A stretch of DNA of 32,570 nucleotides, from assembly GCA_003247835.1 (NCBI GenBank), contig QJYB01000056.1:1-32570 (forward strand), written 5' to 3'. Origin of the DNA: Gammaproteobacteria bacterium. Lineage in GTDB: Bacteria; Pseudomonadota; Gammaproteobacteria; Pseudomonadales; Azotimanducaceae. A program made the position numbers and the translations under genes. The notes under the pieces were generated by a model. It searched no databases. It was not told the origin of the DNA and saw nothing but the letters and a program-made list of their open reading frames with translations. Shown here one piece after another: positions 22,855 to 30,475 of the stretch (positions within the stretch are counted from its first letter, which is position 1; each line of letters begins with the position of its first letter).

Positions 22855-24523
22855 GCCGGGCAGCAGCCCAGCCGAAGCGCCCGCGATTCCGCGGGCGTTT
22901 CGCGTTGGTTCAATTGTCATTGCGCTGAGTCTCGGCCTGGCCGTCCTGCCCCTCCCTTCGAGGGGGGAAACGGAAGCCGGCACCGGAAGCCAGCTGCAAG
23001 TCCACGCCGGCGCACTGGCTGAGCAGGCCGCGGCAGCGTATCGCCGCGGAGACTTCGAGGCTGCCGCAATCCTTTACGATAAGGCGGCACGTGCCGGCTT
23101 CACCGATCCCATCGTCTTCTACAATCAGGGCGTGGCCCACTACCGCGCCGGCGAGCTGCAGGCCGCCAGGGCGGCCTTCGCCACCGCGGCCGCCTTCGAT
23201 CAGCTGGCGCCACTCGCCTGCTACAACCTGGGGCTGATCGCCCGCAAGGAAGGCGACTACCGGGACGCCCACGGCTGGTTCCGTCAGGCAGCCGTCCACC
23301 CCAGTACGACCGCGCGGGTGAAGAGCCTGGCGCGATCCGCCATCGCCTCGCTGCCGGAGGTGAAGCGCCGGAAACCCACTCTGCTCGCGGAGGAACCCAT
23401 CCGGCTGACGGATTTCGTCCGCTTCTCGTTCGACACCGGGTACGGCACCGACAGCAACGTTTACCGCGCGCCCGGGTCCGCCTACGTTGATCCGACCCAG
23501 GCCGGCGCGCCCCTCGTTGTACCCGAGGTACAGTCGGGCACCTTCGTGCCGCTCGACGCCGACCTGGAGCTTCGCTGGTCACCCTACGAGCAGGGCTACT
23601 TCGCAATCCGCTACGAGTTCGATGGACGCGTATATACAAAGTCGGAGCTCTCGAATGCCAACGCCTTCCGGAACAGGGTTTCCGCAGGCGGGCGTATCTA
23701 TGAAGAAAAACCCAACGGCTACCGCTACTTCAGCAGCTTCTTCGACATCACCCACTACGACGAGAATTACTACGACCGCACGGATGGTGGCGAGGTGCTC
23801 ATCGGCACCACCGACCTGACCGACAGGTTTCAGCACACAGTGTTCGGCCCGCGCATCTACTACCACCGGGAACGCGGCCGACTCGGCTACGGCATCGCCG
23901 CCCGGGCGTTCATCGCCAAGTACAACAGCGACTTCGACGACAACCTTTCCTACCTGGACCTGACGCACGAGCAGTACGAAGCCGGCGCTCACGTCTCCTG
24001 GGATCTGTTCCGGCACACCGCCGTGCGAGTCAGCTACGACCGCTACCGACGCGACTACACCGAACGGCTCGCCAAGGACGCCACAGGCGTGCTCAGAACG
24101 AGCAACGGCACGCTGAGCTACGACTACCATCTCGCGAGCCTGGGGGTCACCCAGCAGCTGGGCCGACACTTCGACCTGGCGCTGAGTTACCAGTACACGA
24201 TCCGCAGGGATACCTTCGAGGGCTACGACGACTACGACCGCCACAGCGGCACCGCTGCGCTGGACTTCGCCAGCCGTCGACTCCGCGCCAACGCCGGCGT
24301 GATCTACCGCACCTATGCGTTCCCCAACGCGTTCGCCTTCGACCTGCCGGGCGAGCCGGAGAAGACGCTCGACACGGTCTATGCGTTCTTCGAGGCGGAC
24401 TACCGGATCCGTCAGCGCTACCACATCGTCCTCGCCGGTCAGTTCGACATCGTCGACGCTTCCGACCCACGTTCCGCCTACGACCGCAACCAGCTGTCCG
24501 TCGGCCTGCGCTGGCGCCTGTGA
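22802..24523 (+). CDS. TPR-repeat protein with C-terminal outer-membrane beta-barrel
   Basis: A 573-residue protein. Tetratricopeptide repeats at about residues 70-165 (AAAAYRRGDFEAAAILYDKA; VFYNQGVAHYRAGELQAARA; CYNLGLIARKEGDYRDAHGW) precede a tyrosine-rich barrel from about 200 to the C-terminus, ending in the strand LSVGLRWRL. The layout suggests export or assembly of an envelope product across the outer membrane. The start is uncertain. The ATG at 22802 has GAGG six bases upstream but puts about 35 residues before the hydrophobic signal core (IVIALSLGLAVLPLPS), and a terminator-like hairpin (22875-22900) lies in that stretch. No ATG, GTG or TTG lies in frame between the hairpin and the signal core. 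Confidence 0.82.
   Translation: MSFQRKYRLPVRTTSSPEPGSSPAEAPAIPRAFRVGSIVIALSLGLAVLPLPSRGETEAGTGSQLQVHAGALAEQAAAAYRRGDFEAAAILYDKAARAGFTDPIVFYNQGVAHYRAGELQAARAAFATAAAFDQLAPLACYNLGLIARKEGDYRDAHGWFRQAAVHPSTTARVKSLARSAIASLPEVKRRKPTLLAEEPIRLTDFVRFSFDTGYGTDSNVYRAPGSAYVDPTQAGAPLVVPEVQSGTFVPLDADLELRWSPYEQGYFAIRYEFDGRVYTKSELSNANAFRNRVSAGGRIYEEKPNGYRYFSSFFDITHYDENYYDRTDGGEVLIGTTDLTDRFQHTVFGPRIYYHRERGRLGYGIAARAFIAKYNSDFDDNLSYLDLTHEQYEAGAHVSWDLFRHTAVRVSYDRYRRDYTERLAKDATGVLRTSNGTLSYDYHLASLGVTQQLGRHFDLALSYQYTIRRDTFEGYDDYDRHSGTAALDFASRRLRANAGVIYRTYAFPNAFAFDLPGEPEKTLDTVYAFFEADYRIRQRYHIVLAGQFDIVDASDPRSAYDRNQLSVGLRWRL
22875..22900 (+). terminator. Intrinsic-terminator-like hairpin at the 5' end of the TPR/barrel frame
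   Basis: CGCCCGCG (22878-22885), a four-base loop ATTC, and CGCGGGCG (22890-22897) form a perfect 8-bp GC stem. It extends by one G-T and two A-T pairs to AAG...TTT, the A-run/stem/T-run look of a rho-independent terminator, though the T-run is only three long. It lies just past the acidic-protein stop (22854) and inside the reading frame that starts at 22802. Confidence 0.55.
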
Positions 24524-24646
24524 GCTGATCCCCCCGTCGCGCTGGCCTGCCCAATGGCCGTGCGGTAAGGTTTGCCTCCCCAGGCAGTCTGTTGACGAGA
24601 TTTCTCCAGCAGGTTGCCGGTCTGGGAAATCCGGGAGGAGGAAACG

Positions 24647-25600
24647 ATGATCTACGACAACATACTGCAGACCATCGGCAACACGCCGATCGTCCGCCTG
24701 AACCGCCTGTCTCCGCAGCACGTGACGATGTACGTGAAGGTCGAGGCGTTCAACCCGCTGGCGTCCGTAAAGGATCGCCTCGCCTACGCGATCATCAAGG
24801 ACGCCACGGACTCCGGCGAGCTGGCGCCCGGTCAGACCGTGGTGGAAGCCACCTCGGGTAACACCGGCATCGCACTGGCCATGGTCTGCGCCGCCACCGG
24901 ACACCCCTTCGTGGCGACCATGGCCGAATCGTTCTCCATCGAGCGCAGGAAGATCATGCGCGCCCTGGGCGCCAAGGTGATCCTCACACCGGCGGCCGAG
25001 CGGGGCAGCGGCATGGTCAGAAAGGCGGAGGAGCTCGCCAGAGAGCATGGCTGGTTCCTGGCCCGGCAGTTCGAGAACCCGGCCAATCCGGCTTACCACG
25101 CAAGTACCACCGGTCCGGAGATTCTCCAGGATTTCGCCGGTGAAAGGCTCGACTTCTGGGTCACCGGCTGGGGTACCGGCGGCACACTGACCGGTGCCGG
25201 ACGGGTGCTCAAGGCAGCCCGACCCGACATCCGCATCATCGCCGCCGAGCCCGAGCAGGCTTCGCTGCTCGCTGGTGGCGAGTGGAGCCCCCACATGATC
25301 CAGGGCTGGACGCCCGACTTCGTGCCGGCAGTGCTCGACGCGAAGATCGCCGATCAGATCGTGCCCGTGAATCAGAACAAGGCCAGAGACAACGCGCTGG
25401 CGCTCGCCCGCGAGGAAGGCATCTTCGTTGGCGTCTCTGCCGGCGCGACGCTCACCGCCGCGCTGCAGGTGGCCGAGTCGGCGTCGAAGGGCAGTGTCTT
25501 CGTGGTCATGCTGCCGGATACCGGCGAGCGCTACCTGTCCACGTTCCTGTTCGAAGGCATCAACGAGGGCTCCGACGACGAGTGGCTCGACAGCCTCTGA
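24647..25600 (+). CDS. cysK: Cysteine synthase (O-acetylserine sulfhydrylase)
   Basis: A 317-residue PLP enzyme that makes cysteine from O-acetylserine and sulfide. The PLP lysine is K42 in NPLASVKDR; the substrate loop TSGNTGIALAM and the phosphate-cradle GTGGTLTGAGRVLK follow, and the C-terminal PDTGERYLST is typical of CysK-type proteins. Length is normal. The ATG at 24647 has a strong GGGAGGAGG site five bases upstream. The upstream 123 bases hold TTGACG at 24592 but no matching -10 element. CysK versus CysM specificity is not certain; the motifs favour CysK. Confidence 0.93.
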   Translation: MIYDNILQTIGNTPIVRLNRLSPQHVTMYVKVEAFNPLASVKDRLAYAIIKDATDSGELAPGQTVVEATSGNTGIALAMVCAATGHPFVATMAESFSIERRKIMRALGAKVILTPAAERGSGMVRKAEELAREHGWFLARQFENPANPAYHASTTGPEILQDFAGERLDFWVTGWGTGGTLTGAGRVLKAARPDIRIIAAEPEQASLLAGGEWSPHMIQGWTPDFVPAVLDAKIADQIVPVNQNKARDNALALAREEGIFVGVSAGATLTAALQVAESASKGSVFVVMLPDTGERYLSTFLFEGINEGSDDEWLDSL

Positions 25601-25709
25601 CGTCGACGCCCGACAGAGCGCCGATGACGCACCACTCGCCGCGTCATCGGCTGCTCCCCGGCCGGCGCAGGAGCACCCAGACTGAGTCGAACTCCCCGGG
25701 AGATCGTTC

Positions 25710-26171
25710 ATGGATTTCCTGTTCCGGCGCGCAGCGTGTTCCGGCACGTGGCTGGTCGTCATCGCCTGCTGCGCGACGACGCAGGCTGCTGTCACCGCCT
25801 GCACCGACGCGGATGGACGGCTGACCTATACGCAGTTCGACTGCCCCGGCGGTACGCGGCCGGCGCCCGCCGGAACCGACGGCAGGCTCTCCATCGTCAC
25901 GACCGCACCGCTGTCCGACGCGGAACGGACGGCCCTCGTCCGCCTCGAGCAGACGCTCACCAAAGACCGTGCCCGGCGGGCCAGGTCACGGCGGCAGTCG
26001 GCAGCACGCCGGTCCGCGGAGCGGGAAGAAGCCCGGGAACGCTGCGAAGCGGCCACCCGGGCGCTCGCCGGCATCAGAGAGTCGCGGCGTCAGGGCTACT
26101 CGGCAGACGAAGACCGTCGATACGACGCACAGGAAGCGCGCTGGAAGGCCGTGCGCAGGGCGGACTGCTGA
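25710..26171 (+). CDS. DUF4124 domain exported protein
   Basis: A 153-residue exported protein. After a signal peptide (about residues 8-27) comes a DUF4124-like segment, CTDADGRLTYTQFDCP, with the paired cysteines common to that domain. The rest is a basic, arginine-rich helical region with likely coiled coil (about 75-145). GGGAG lies seven bases before the ATG. DUF4124 proteins are common in Gammaproteobacteria and have no settled function. It converges on the next gene with a 29-base gap. Confidence 0.8.
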   Translation: MDFLFRRAACSGTWLVVIACCATTQAAVTACTDADGRLTYTQFDCPGGTRPAPAGTDGRLSIVTTAPLSDAERTALVRLEQTLTKDRARRARSRRQSAARRSAEREEARERCEAATRALAGIRESRRQGYSADEDRRYDAQEARWKAVRRADC

Positions 26172-26200
26172 ACGCCGGACGATCGAAACGCGCCGTGTGC

Positions 26201-26815
26201 TCAGCCCGGGAACGGGGTCACGAGCCGCGTCGCCAGCGCCACGGTGCCATCCGTGAGCTCCCGACGCCGCTGGAAGTTGGCCATTGCTTCCGGTGCCGGC
26301 CGTCGTGACGTCTGCCAGGACTCGAGGCCGTCGTACCAGGTGACGAGCAACATGCGACCCCACGCTCTGGCGGGCACCGCCTGCCGGAAAAGCCCCTGCG
26401 GCTCGGCCCGGTAGGAGTCCGTGTTTTCGAAGGTCTCCCAGGCTTCCCGGGACAGGGCCGCTACCTCCTCGACGTCCCGGTCCATGACCCGGAAGAACCG
26501 GAATACGTACAGGCCCGGCCGTTCGCAGGGCGCGGTACCGTCCGGGCGGACCGTGGCGCGCAGGGTCAGCGCATCGAGCGCGGTCACATCATCCGGAAGC
26601 ACAGCGGTGAACGAAGCGGCATCGCGGTCGTCGGCCGCGGCGGCCATGACGATCAGCTCGTTGCTCGCAACGCCGAAGAGGCCCTCCCAGACACCCCACA
26701 CCGTGATACCGTCACGCCGCCAGCTGCCGAGCACCTGCTCCGCAAGCACCTGCCTGAGACGGGTCTGATCGCGGCCGGGACCGCGCAGATGCAGGTAGCA
26801 GTATGTCGGCATCAT
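26201..26815 (-). CDS. NIPSNAP/antibiotic-monooxygenase-like dimeric alpha-beta protein
   Basis: A 204-residue soluble protein that appears to be two ferredoxin-like halves: residues 1-90 (YCYLHLRGPG... ELIVMAAAAD) and 100-204 (GLYVFRFFRVM... MLLVTWYDGLESWQTSRRP). The second half, with the 'evaalsreaWetFe' helix and 'vtwYdglesWq' strand, resembles NIPSNAP/ABM-type domains. Enzymatic or binding function cannot be assigned. GGAGG lies seven bases before the ATG, which overlaps the MFS transporter stop. It is the last gene of a four-gene minus-strand unit. Confidence 0.65.
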   Translation of the reverse strand: MMPTYCYLHLRGPGRDQTRLRQVLAEQVLGSWRRDGITVWGVWEGLFGVASNELIVMAAAADDRDAASFTAVLPDDVTALDALTLRATVRPDGTAPCERPGLYVFRFFRVMDRDVEEVAALSREAWETFENTDSYRAEPQGLFRQAVPARAWGRMLLVTWYDGLESWQTSRRPAPEAMANFQRRRELTDGTVALATRLVTPFPG

Positions 26816-28038
26816 CGGTCGTCCTCCGCGGTGGATCCCAGAACCCGGGACATTCTATGGAAGAGTGGCAGCGCCGGCAGCAGCGCCACGGCAGAGGCTG
26901 CCAGTGCCGCAGAGATGCCGAGCACGCGTGCCGTGTAGCCCAGCACGGGACCGCCGACCACCTGTCCCACCGCATCCGACTGACCGAACAGCGAAAAGAG
27001 CGTAGCCCGGGACGATTCCGGAAACAGCCGGTTCAGCCAGGCCGACATCAGCGGGTCGTAGACGCTGCGCAGCGCACCCACTATCCAGAAGCAGCCGAGC
27101 ACCGCATAGAAGCCGGGCAGACTCGCGATCAGCATGACGGTGACACTGATTCCGGCCAGGCAGGCGGCCAGGACGCCAGTGAGACGCTTCTGTCTGCCGA
27201 GATCGAGGCGCCGTTGCGCCACCGTCGTGGCGCTGAGACCAGCGATGCTCGAAACCGCCGCGATTACGCCCCACCAGGCAACCGTGTCGAGCGATCCCAG
27301 CGGCGGGAACTCGAAACGCTCTATGAGGAACGGCGTGAACAGCCGGTCCAGCCCTTCGCTGAAGGCACCGAAGATCGCGGCGACTGCCAGCATGAGCAGC
27401 AGCAGCGGATGTCCTCTGACTTCTGCCACACTGGTCAGGAATACCCCACCCAGTACCTGCCAGCTGGCCCGGTCCTCCCCGGCTGCGGGCTCGAAGTGGT
27501 CTTCCCGCATGAGCAGCGCCATGGCGAGGGACAGCGCGACGATACCAACCGCGCCGGTGACGATGGGCAGCGTCAGCGACACCTGTGCCAGAGCAATGGC
27601 CAGACCGATACCGACGAACGCACCGGCATGGCCGAGCTGCGCACCGCGGAGGAAGGCTGCGTTGGCACGACCCACACCCAGCTCCGAGGTGAGCCAGGCG
27701 GGATAGGCGCCGCTGATGAAGGTCCAGCCGAATCCCCAGACAACCTGGGAAAGTAGAATCACAGGGAACACGGGCCAGAACACCATGATCGAGAAGCCGA
27801 TGCCCACCAGCGCATGGCCAATGATGACCGACAGTCGCCGGCTCACCACGTCCGCCACCACACCGGTGGGAATCTCGAACAGGAACACGGACAGCTCCAG
27901 CACCGTGCCCACCAGCACCATCTCGAACGGATCGAGACCGGCCACCTCCACCATGAACACCAGGCTGACGGTGATCATGGTGGTCCAGCAGGCGGCGTAC
28001 CAGAGGCGCGCCGCCAGGTAGAAGCGATAGCTGTCCAA
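26812..28038 (-). CDS. MFS transporter
   Basis: A 408-residue major facilitator superfamily transporter with about 12 hydrophobic helices. The loop between helices 2 and 3 carries the family motif GVVADVVSRRLSV (G-x-x-x-D-x-x-x-R-R), typical of drug/H+ antiporters. The start is a TTG (28038); no closer ATG exists before the first helix, and AGGAG is about 13 bases upstream. It follows the PNPOx-like gene by six bases and overlaps the next gene. The substrate is unknown; linkage to redox enzymes suggests efflux or uptake of a small organic molecule. Confidence 0.88.
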   Translation of the reverse strand: MDSYRFYLAARLWYAACWTTMITVSLVFMVEVAGLDPFEMVLVGTVLELSVFLFEIPTGVVADVVSRRLSVIIGHALVGIGFSIMVFWPVFPVILLSQVVWGFGWTFISGAYPAWLTSELGVGRANAAFLRGAQLGHAGAFVGIGLAIALAQVSLTLPIVTGAVGIVALSLAMALLMREDHFEPAAGEDRASWQVLGGVFLTSVAEVRGHPLLLLMLAVAAIFGAFSEGLDRLFTPFLIERFEFPPLGSLDTVAWWGVIAAVSSIAGLSATTVAQRRLDLGRQKRLTGVLAACLAGISVTVMLIASLPGFYAVLGCFWIVGALRSVYDPLMSAWLNRLFPESSRATLFSLFGQSDAVGQVVGGPVLGYTARVLGISAALAASAVALLPALPLFHRMSRVLGSTAEDDR

Positions 28039-28044
28039 TCCGGA

Positions 28045-28464
28045 TCAGCGCTCCTGCACCACCTTACCCGCCGCAGACAGCGCCGTGAACCGGTCCAGGT
28101 CCACCACCACCGGAATACCTTTCGCCTCCGGATCGAATCGCCGCTCAATGGCGTGCATCTCTTCGTAAACACGCTGGCGCACGTTCTCCGCCACGCGGCC
28201 ACGGCCTTCGAAGGTGTAGTAGACGCGATTGGCGACGTCACCGTAGATGAACGCCATGTGCGGCCGATCGGACAGCGTTTTCAGGAGCTCGCTGTCCGGT
28301 TTGCGCACCCAGAGCGCCAGGCTGTCCGGTCCGTGCACGTGTGTGCTGCCGTAGAAGGAGATGTGCGGCTTGCCGTTCTGGTCGACATAGGCGGCAGTGA
28401 GCACATTGCCGCTGTCGATGGCCTCGGCCAGCCGGTTCTTCACTTCGTCATCGAGCTCGATCAT
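28045..28464 (-). CDS. Pyridoxamine 5'-phosphate oxidase-like flavoprotein
   Basis: A 139-residue split-barrel protein of the PNPOx-like group (LTAAYVDQNGKPHISFYGST; ALWVRKP; NRVYYTFEGRGRVAEN). Such proteins bind FMN, F420 or haem, and many reduce or oxidise small molecules. It is shorter than true PdxH and lacks its C-terminal PLP-binding block, so vitamin B6 synthesis is unlikely. It is the second gene of the unit, 49 bases after the ketopantoate-reductase-like gene. GGGAG lies about 11 bases before the ATG. Confidence 0.8.
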   Translation of the reverse strand: MIELDDEVKNRLAEAIDSGNVLTAAYVDQNGKPHISFYGSTHVHGPDSLALWVRKPDSELLKTLSDRPHMAFIYGDVANRVYYTFEGRGRVAENVRQRVYEEMHAIERRFDPEAKGIPVVVDLDRFTALSAAGKVVQER

Positions 28465-28513
28465 CGTCTCTTCTCTCCCGCATTCTCATCCGCTGTTCTT
28501 TCTGTCCTTCGCC

Positions 28514-29524
28514 TCACCCGCCGCTCATCAGGCCCAGAAGCTCCGTCGGTGTGAAGCTTCCCACCGGCAGCCGCTCTCCAACCATGCGCGTGGCGATGGC
28601 CTGACAGGCCCGGTTGGCAGGCGTCGGCACCCCGTAGAGACTGCCGAGCAGCGAGATCTCGCCGTTCAGATAGTCAGTTTCCACGTTGCCCGTCCCCCGG
28701 GACAGGCTCTGCCAGGACGACCCGCCGGGTCTGGTGTAGCCCGGCACGTCCACCATCCGATAGGTGTTCTCATGCCGGGCCCGCACCTCCTCCCGGCTGG
28801 CACAGTCGATGCCGGCCGCCTCGAAGCAGGCCAGCGCTTCGGCTCTCAGCATCGAGTAAACGGTCTTCAGCGCCGCTGCTTCCTCTGCCGCCATTTCCTG
28901 AGCATCTTCCCCATCAGCCGATACCGTCGCCGCCTGCACGATGTTGCCCAGATTCATCAGCAGCTTCGCGTACTTCTTGCGCATGATACGGCCGTCCGGC
29001 TCGGCGCTGAATCCTGCACCGGTGAGCATCGCCATCAGCGATTCGACAAGCGGGTCCACGCCGTGCGGATAGCAGCCCGTGTCCAGAATTCCGCCCGCAC
29101 CCGCTGCATGTGTCACCACCTCACCCGGCTCGAGATGAATGGCGGGCAGGTTGACGAGCATGCCGTACACCCTCGCAAACCGGCGCAACGCCATGCGCTC
29201 GTTGGCGACGCCATTCTGTGCACACACAACGGGCACGTCATGACCCGCCGCCGCGGCCAGATCATCCAGTGCCGTGGTGGTGTGCTGGGTCTTCATGGTG
29301 AGCAGCACCACGTCATCTGCCGACCAGGCCACCTCCGCGGGATGACCCGCTACCGGAATCCTGAGGTGATGCACACCGTCCGGCGCGGCAAAGGTCAGTC
29401 CGTCCGTCTGCATCGCCTTCAGGTGTTGCCCACGGGCAATGAGCAGAACGTCCGCACCGGCCACGTGCAGCCGCGCACCGATGGTGCCGCCGATGCCTCC
29501 GGCGCCATAGATGATGACCCGCAT
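28514..29524 (-). CDS. Ketopantoate reductase (PanE/ApbA) family protein
   Basis: A 336-residue NAD(P)-dependent reductase. The Rossmann motif GAGGIGG is at residues 7-13, VVLLTMKTQHTTTAL and AQNGVANE match the family, and the C-terminal domain has the expected KYAKLLMNLGN helix. True PanE makes pantoate for coenzyme A, but many paralogues reduce other 2-keto acids. Because it leads a unit with a PNPOx-like protein and a transporter rather than pantothenate genes, I leave the substrate open. GGGAG lies four bases before the ATG. The 58-base gap to the divergent dioxygenase gene must hold both promoters. Confidence 0.87.
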   Translation of the reverse strand: MRVIIYGAGGIGGTIGARLHVAGADVLLIARGQHLKAMQTDGLTFAAPDGVHHLRIPVAGHPAEVAWSADDVVLLTMKTQHTTTALDDLAAAAGHDVPVVCAQNGVANERMALRRFARVYGMLVNLPAIHLEPGEVVTHAAGAGGILDTGCYPHGVDPLVESLMAMLTGAGFSAEPDGRIMRKKYAKLLMNLGNIVQAATVSADGEDAQEMAAEEAAALKTVYSMLRAEALACFEAAGIDCASREEVRARHENTYRMVDVPGYTRPGGSSWQSLSRGTGNVETDYLNGEISLLGSLYGVPTPANRACQAIATRMVGERLPVGSFTPTELLGLMSGG

Positions 29525-29582
29525 GCGCTCCCTTCCAGGCTAGAATCCGGTCACTGTAGGTGCCCTTGGGGGAGTTCCGCAA

Positions 29583-30434
29583 ATGCTGAGAAGGGTCAGG
29601 GGCTACTTTCTGCGCTACGAAGGCGAGGCGCCGGCTGCCACACTCGATCTCGAACGGGATGGATATGCTCTGCTCGAGGGCGTTTTCAGCGCGGATGAGG
29701 TGGCCGCGATGATCGAGGACTTCGATCGGATCTACGAAACCTTTCCCCGTGATGGACGGGCAGAGGGGGTACGGGATCCCGCCGAGGACGAAGACTTCCG
29801 CTACGAGATGTTCAACCGATCGCCCCTCGCTCAGCAGGCGATCGCACACCCGGCGATCCTCGCCGTCATCGAGCCGCTGCTCGGCGCCGACTGCCACGTG
29901 ATCGCCAACACCTGCTGGCGCAATCCGCCTCGAGCGGAAAACGGCCACGGCGGCGGCTTCTGGCACATCGACGCCGGGCCACATGTCCCTCACGACCCTG
30001 ACATCCCCTGGGACGACCGGATCCCTTACCCCGTTTTCGCCATCGGTACCCACATTTTCCTGAAGGACTGCCCGCTGTCCTGCGGCCCGACGGGCGTCAT
30101 TCCCGGGAGTCACAAGTGCGGTGTGCCGCCACCACCCGATCGTTATGACGACGTCAGCCTGACCTGCAACGGGGTGGGCGTGAAGCCGCTTGTTGCAAAG
30201 GCAGGCGATGTCTGCTTCTTCGTTTCCGACGTCTGGCACCGGCGGCTACCCGCGTCAGCCGGGGACACGGGCCGCTACTTTCTGCAGGCGCACTACGGGC
30301 GTCGCGACATCGCCCAGCGTGTGCGGACGACAGAGCACGTCAATCACGTCAGCGCCGAGGCGGCAGCCCGGGCCGAGTCGGAACGTGAGCGTCGCCTGAT
30401 CGGTCTCCATTCACCCTTTTTCTACGACGGCTGA
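29583..30434 (+). CDS. Phytanoyl-CoA dioxygenase (PhyH) family oxygenase
   Basis: A 283-residue non-haem Fe(II)/2-oxoglutarate oxygenase. The metal triad is visible: H128 and D130 in FWHIDAGPH, and H219 in DVWHRR; R231 in GRYFLQ is in place to bind 2-oxoglutarate. The N-terminal LERDGYALLEGVFSADEVAA and PGSHKCG segments are typical of PhyH. Family members hydroxylate lipids, ectoine or other small molecules; the substrate cannot be read here. GGGGAG lies about nine bases before the ATG. Probably regulated together with the divergent minus-strand unit. Confidence 0.9.
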   Translation: MLRRVRGYFLRYEGEAPAATLDLERDGYALLEGVFSADEVAAMIEDFDRIYETFPRDGRAEGVRDPAEDEDFRYEMFNRSPLAQQAIAHPAILAVIEPLLGADCHVIANTCWRNPPRAENGHGGGFWHIDAGPHVPHDPDIPWDDRIPYPVFAIGTHIFLKDCPLSCGPTGVIPGSHKCGVPPPPDRYDDVSLTCNGVGVKPLVAKAGDVCFFVSDVWHRRLPASAGDTGRYFLQAHYGRRDIAQRVRTTEHVNHVSAEAAARAESERERRLIGLHSPFFYDG

Positions 30435-30436
30435 AA

Positions 30437-30454
30437 CCGGCCTGATCCGGCCGG
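30437..30454. terminator. Short GC hairpin between convergent genes
   Basis: CCGGCC (30437-30442) pairs with GGCCGG (30449-30454) around a six-base loop. It lies immediately after the dioxygenase stop and in the 41-base convergent gap. Without a T-run, it is only a possible terminator. Confidence 0.35.
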
Positions 30455-30475
30455 CGGACGGCCACTGCGCAGGAT

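Noticed and set aside
24592-24620. TTGACG as a -35 promoter element for cysK
   Set aside because: No -10-like sequence at 16-18 bases spacing.
23579-25804. Long minus-strand open frame opposite the barrel and cysK genes
   Set aside because: CysK is certain on the other strand; the antisense frame is a by-product of GC-rich codon use.
28514-29524. Assignment as the pantothenate gene panE
   Set aside because: The family is broad and no pantothenate gene is nearby, so only the family name is justified.
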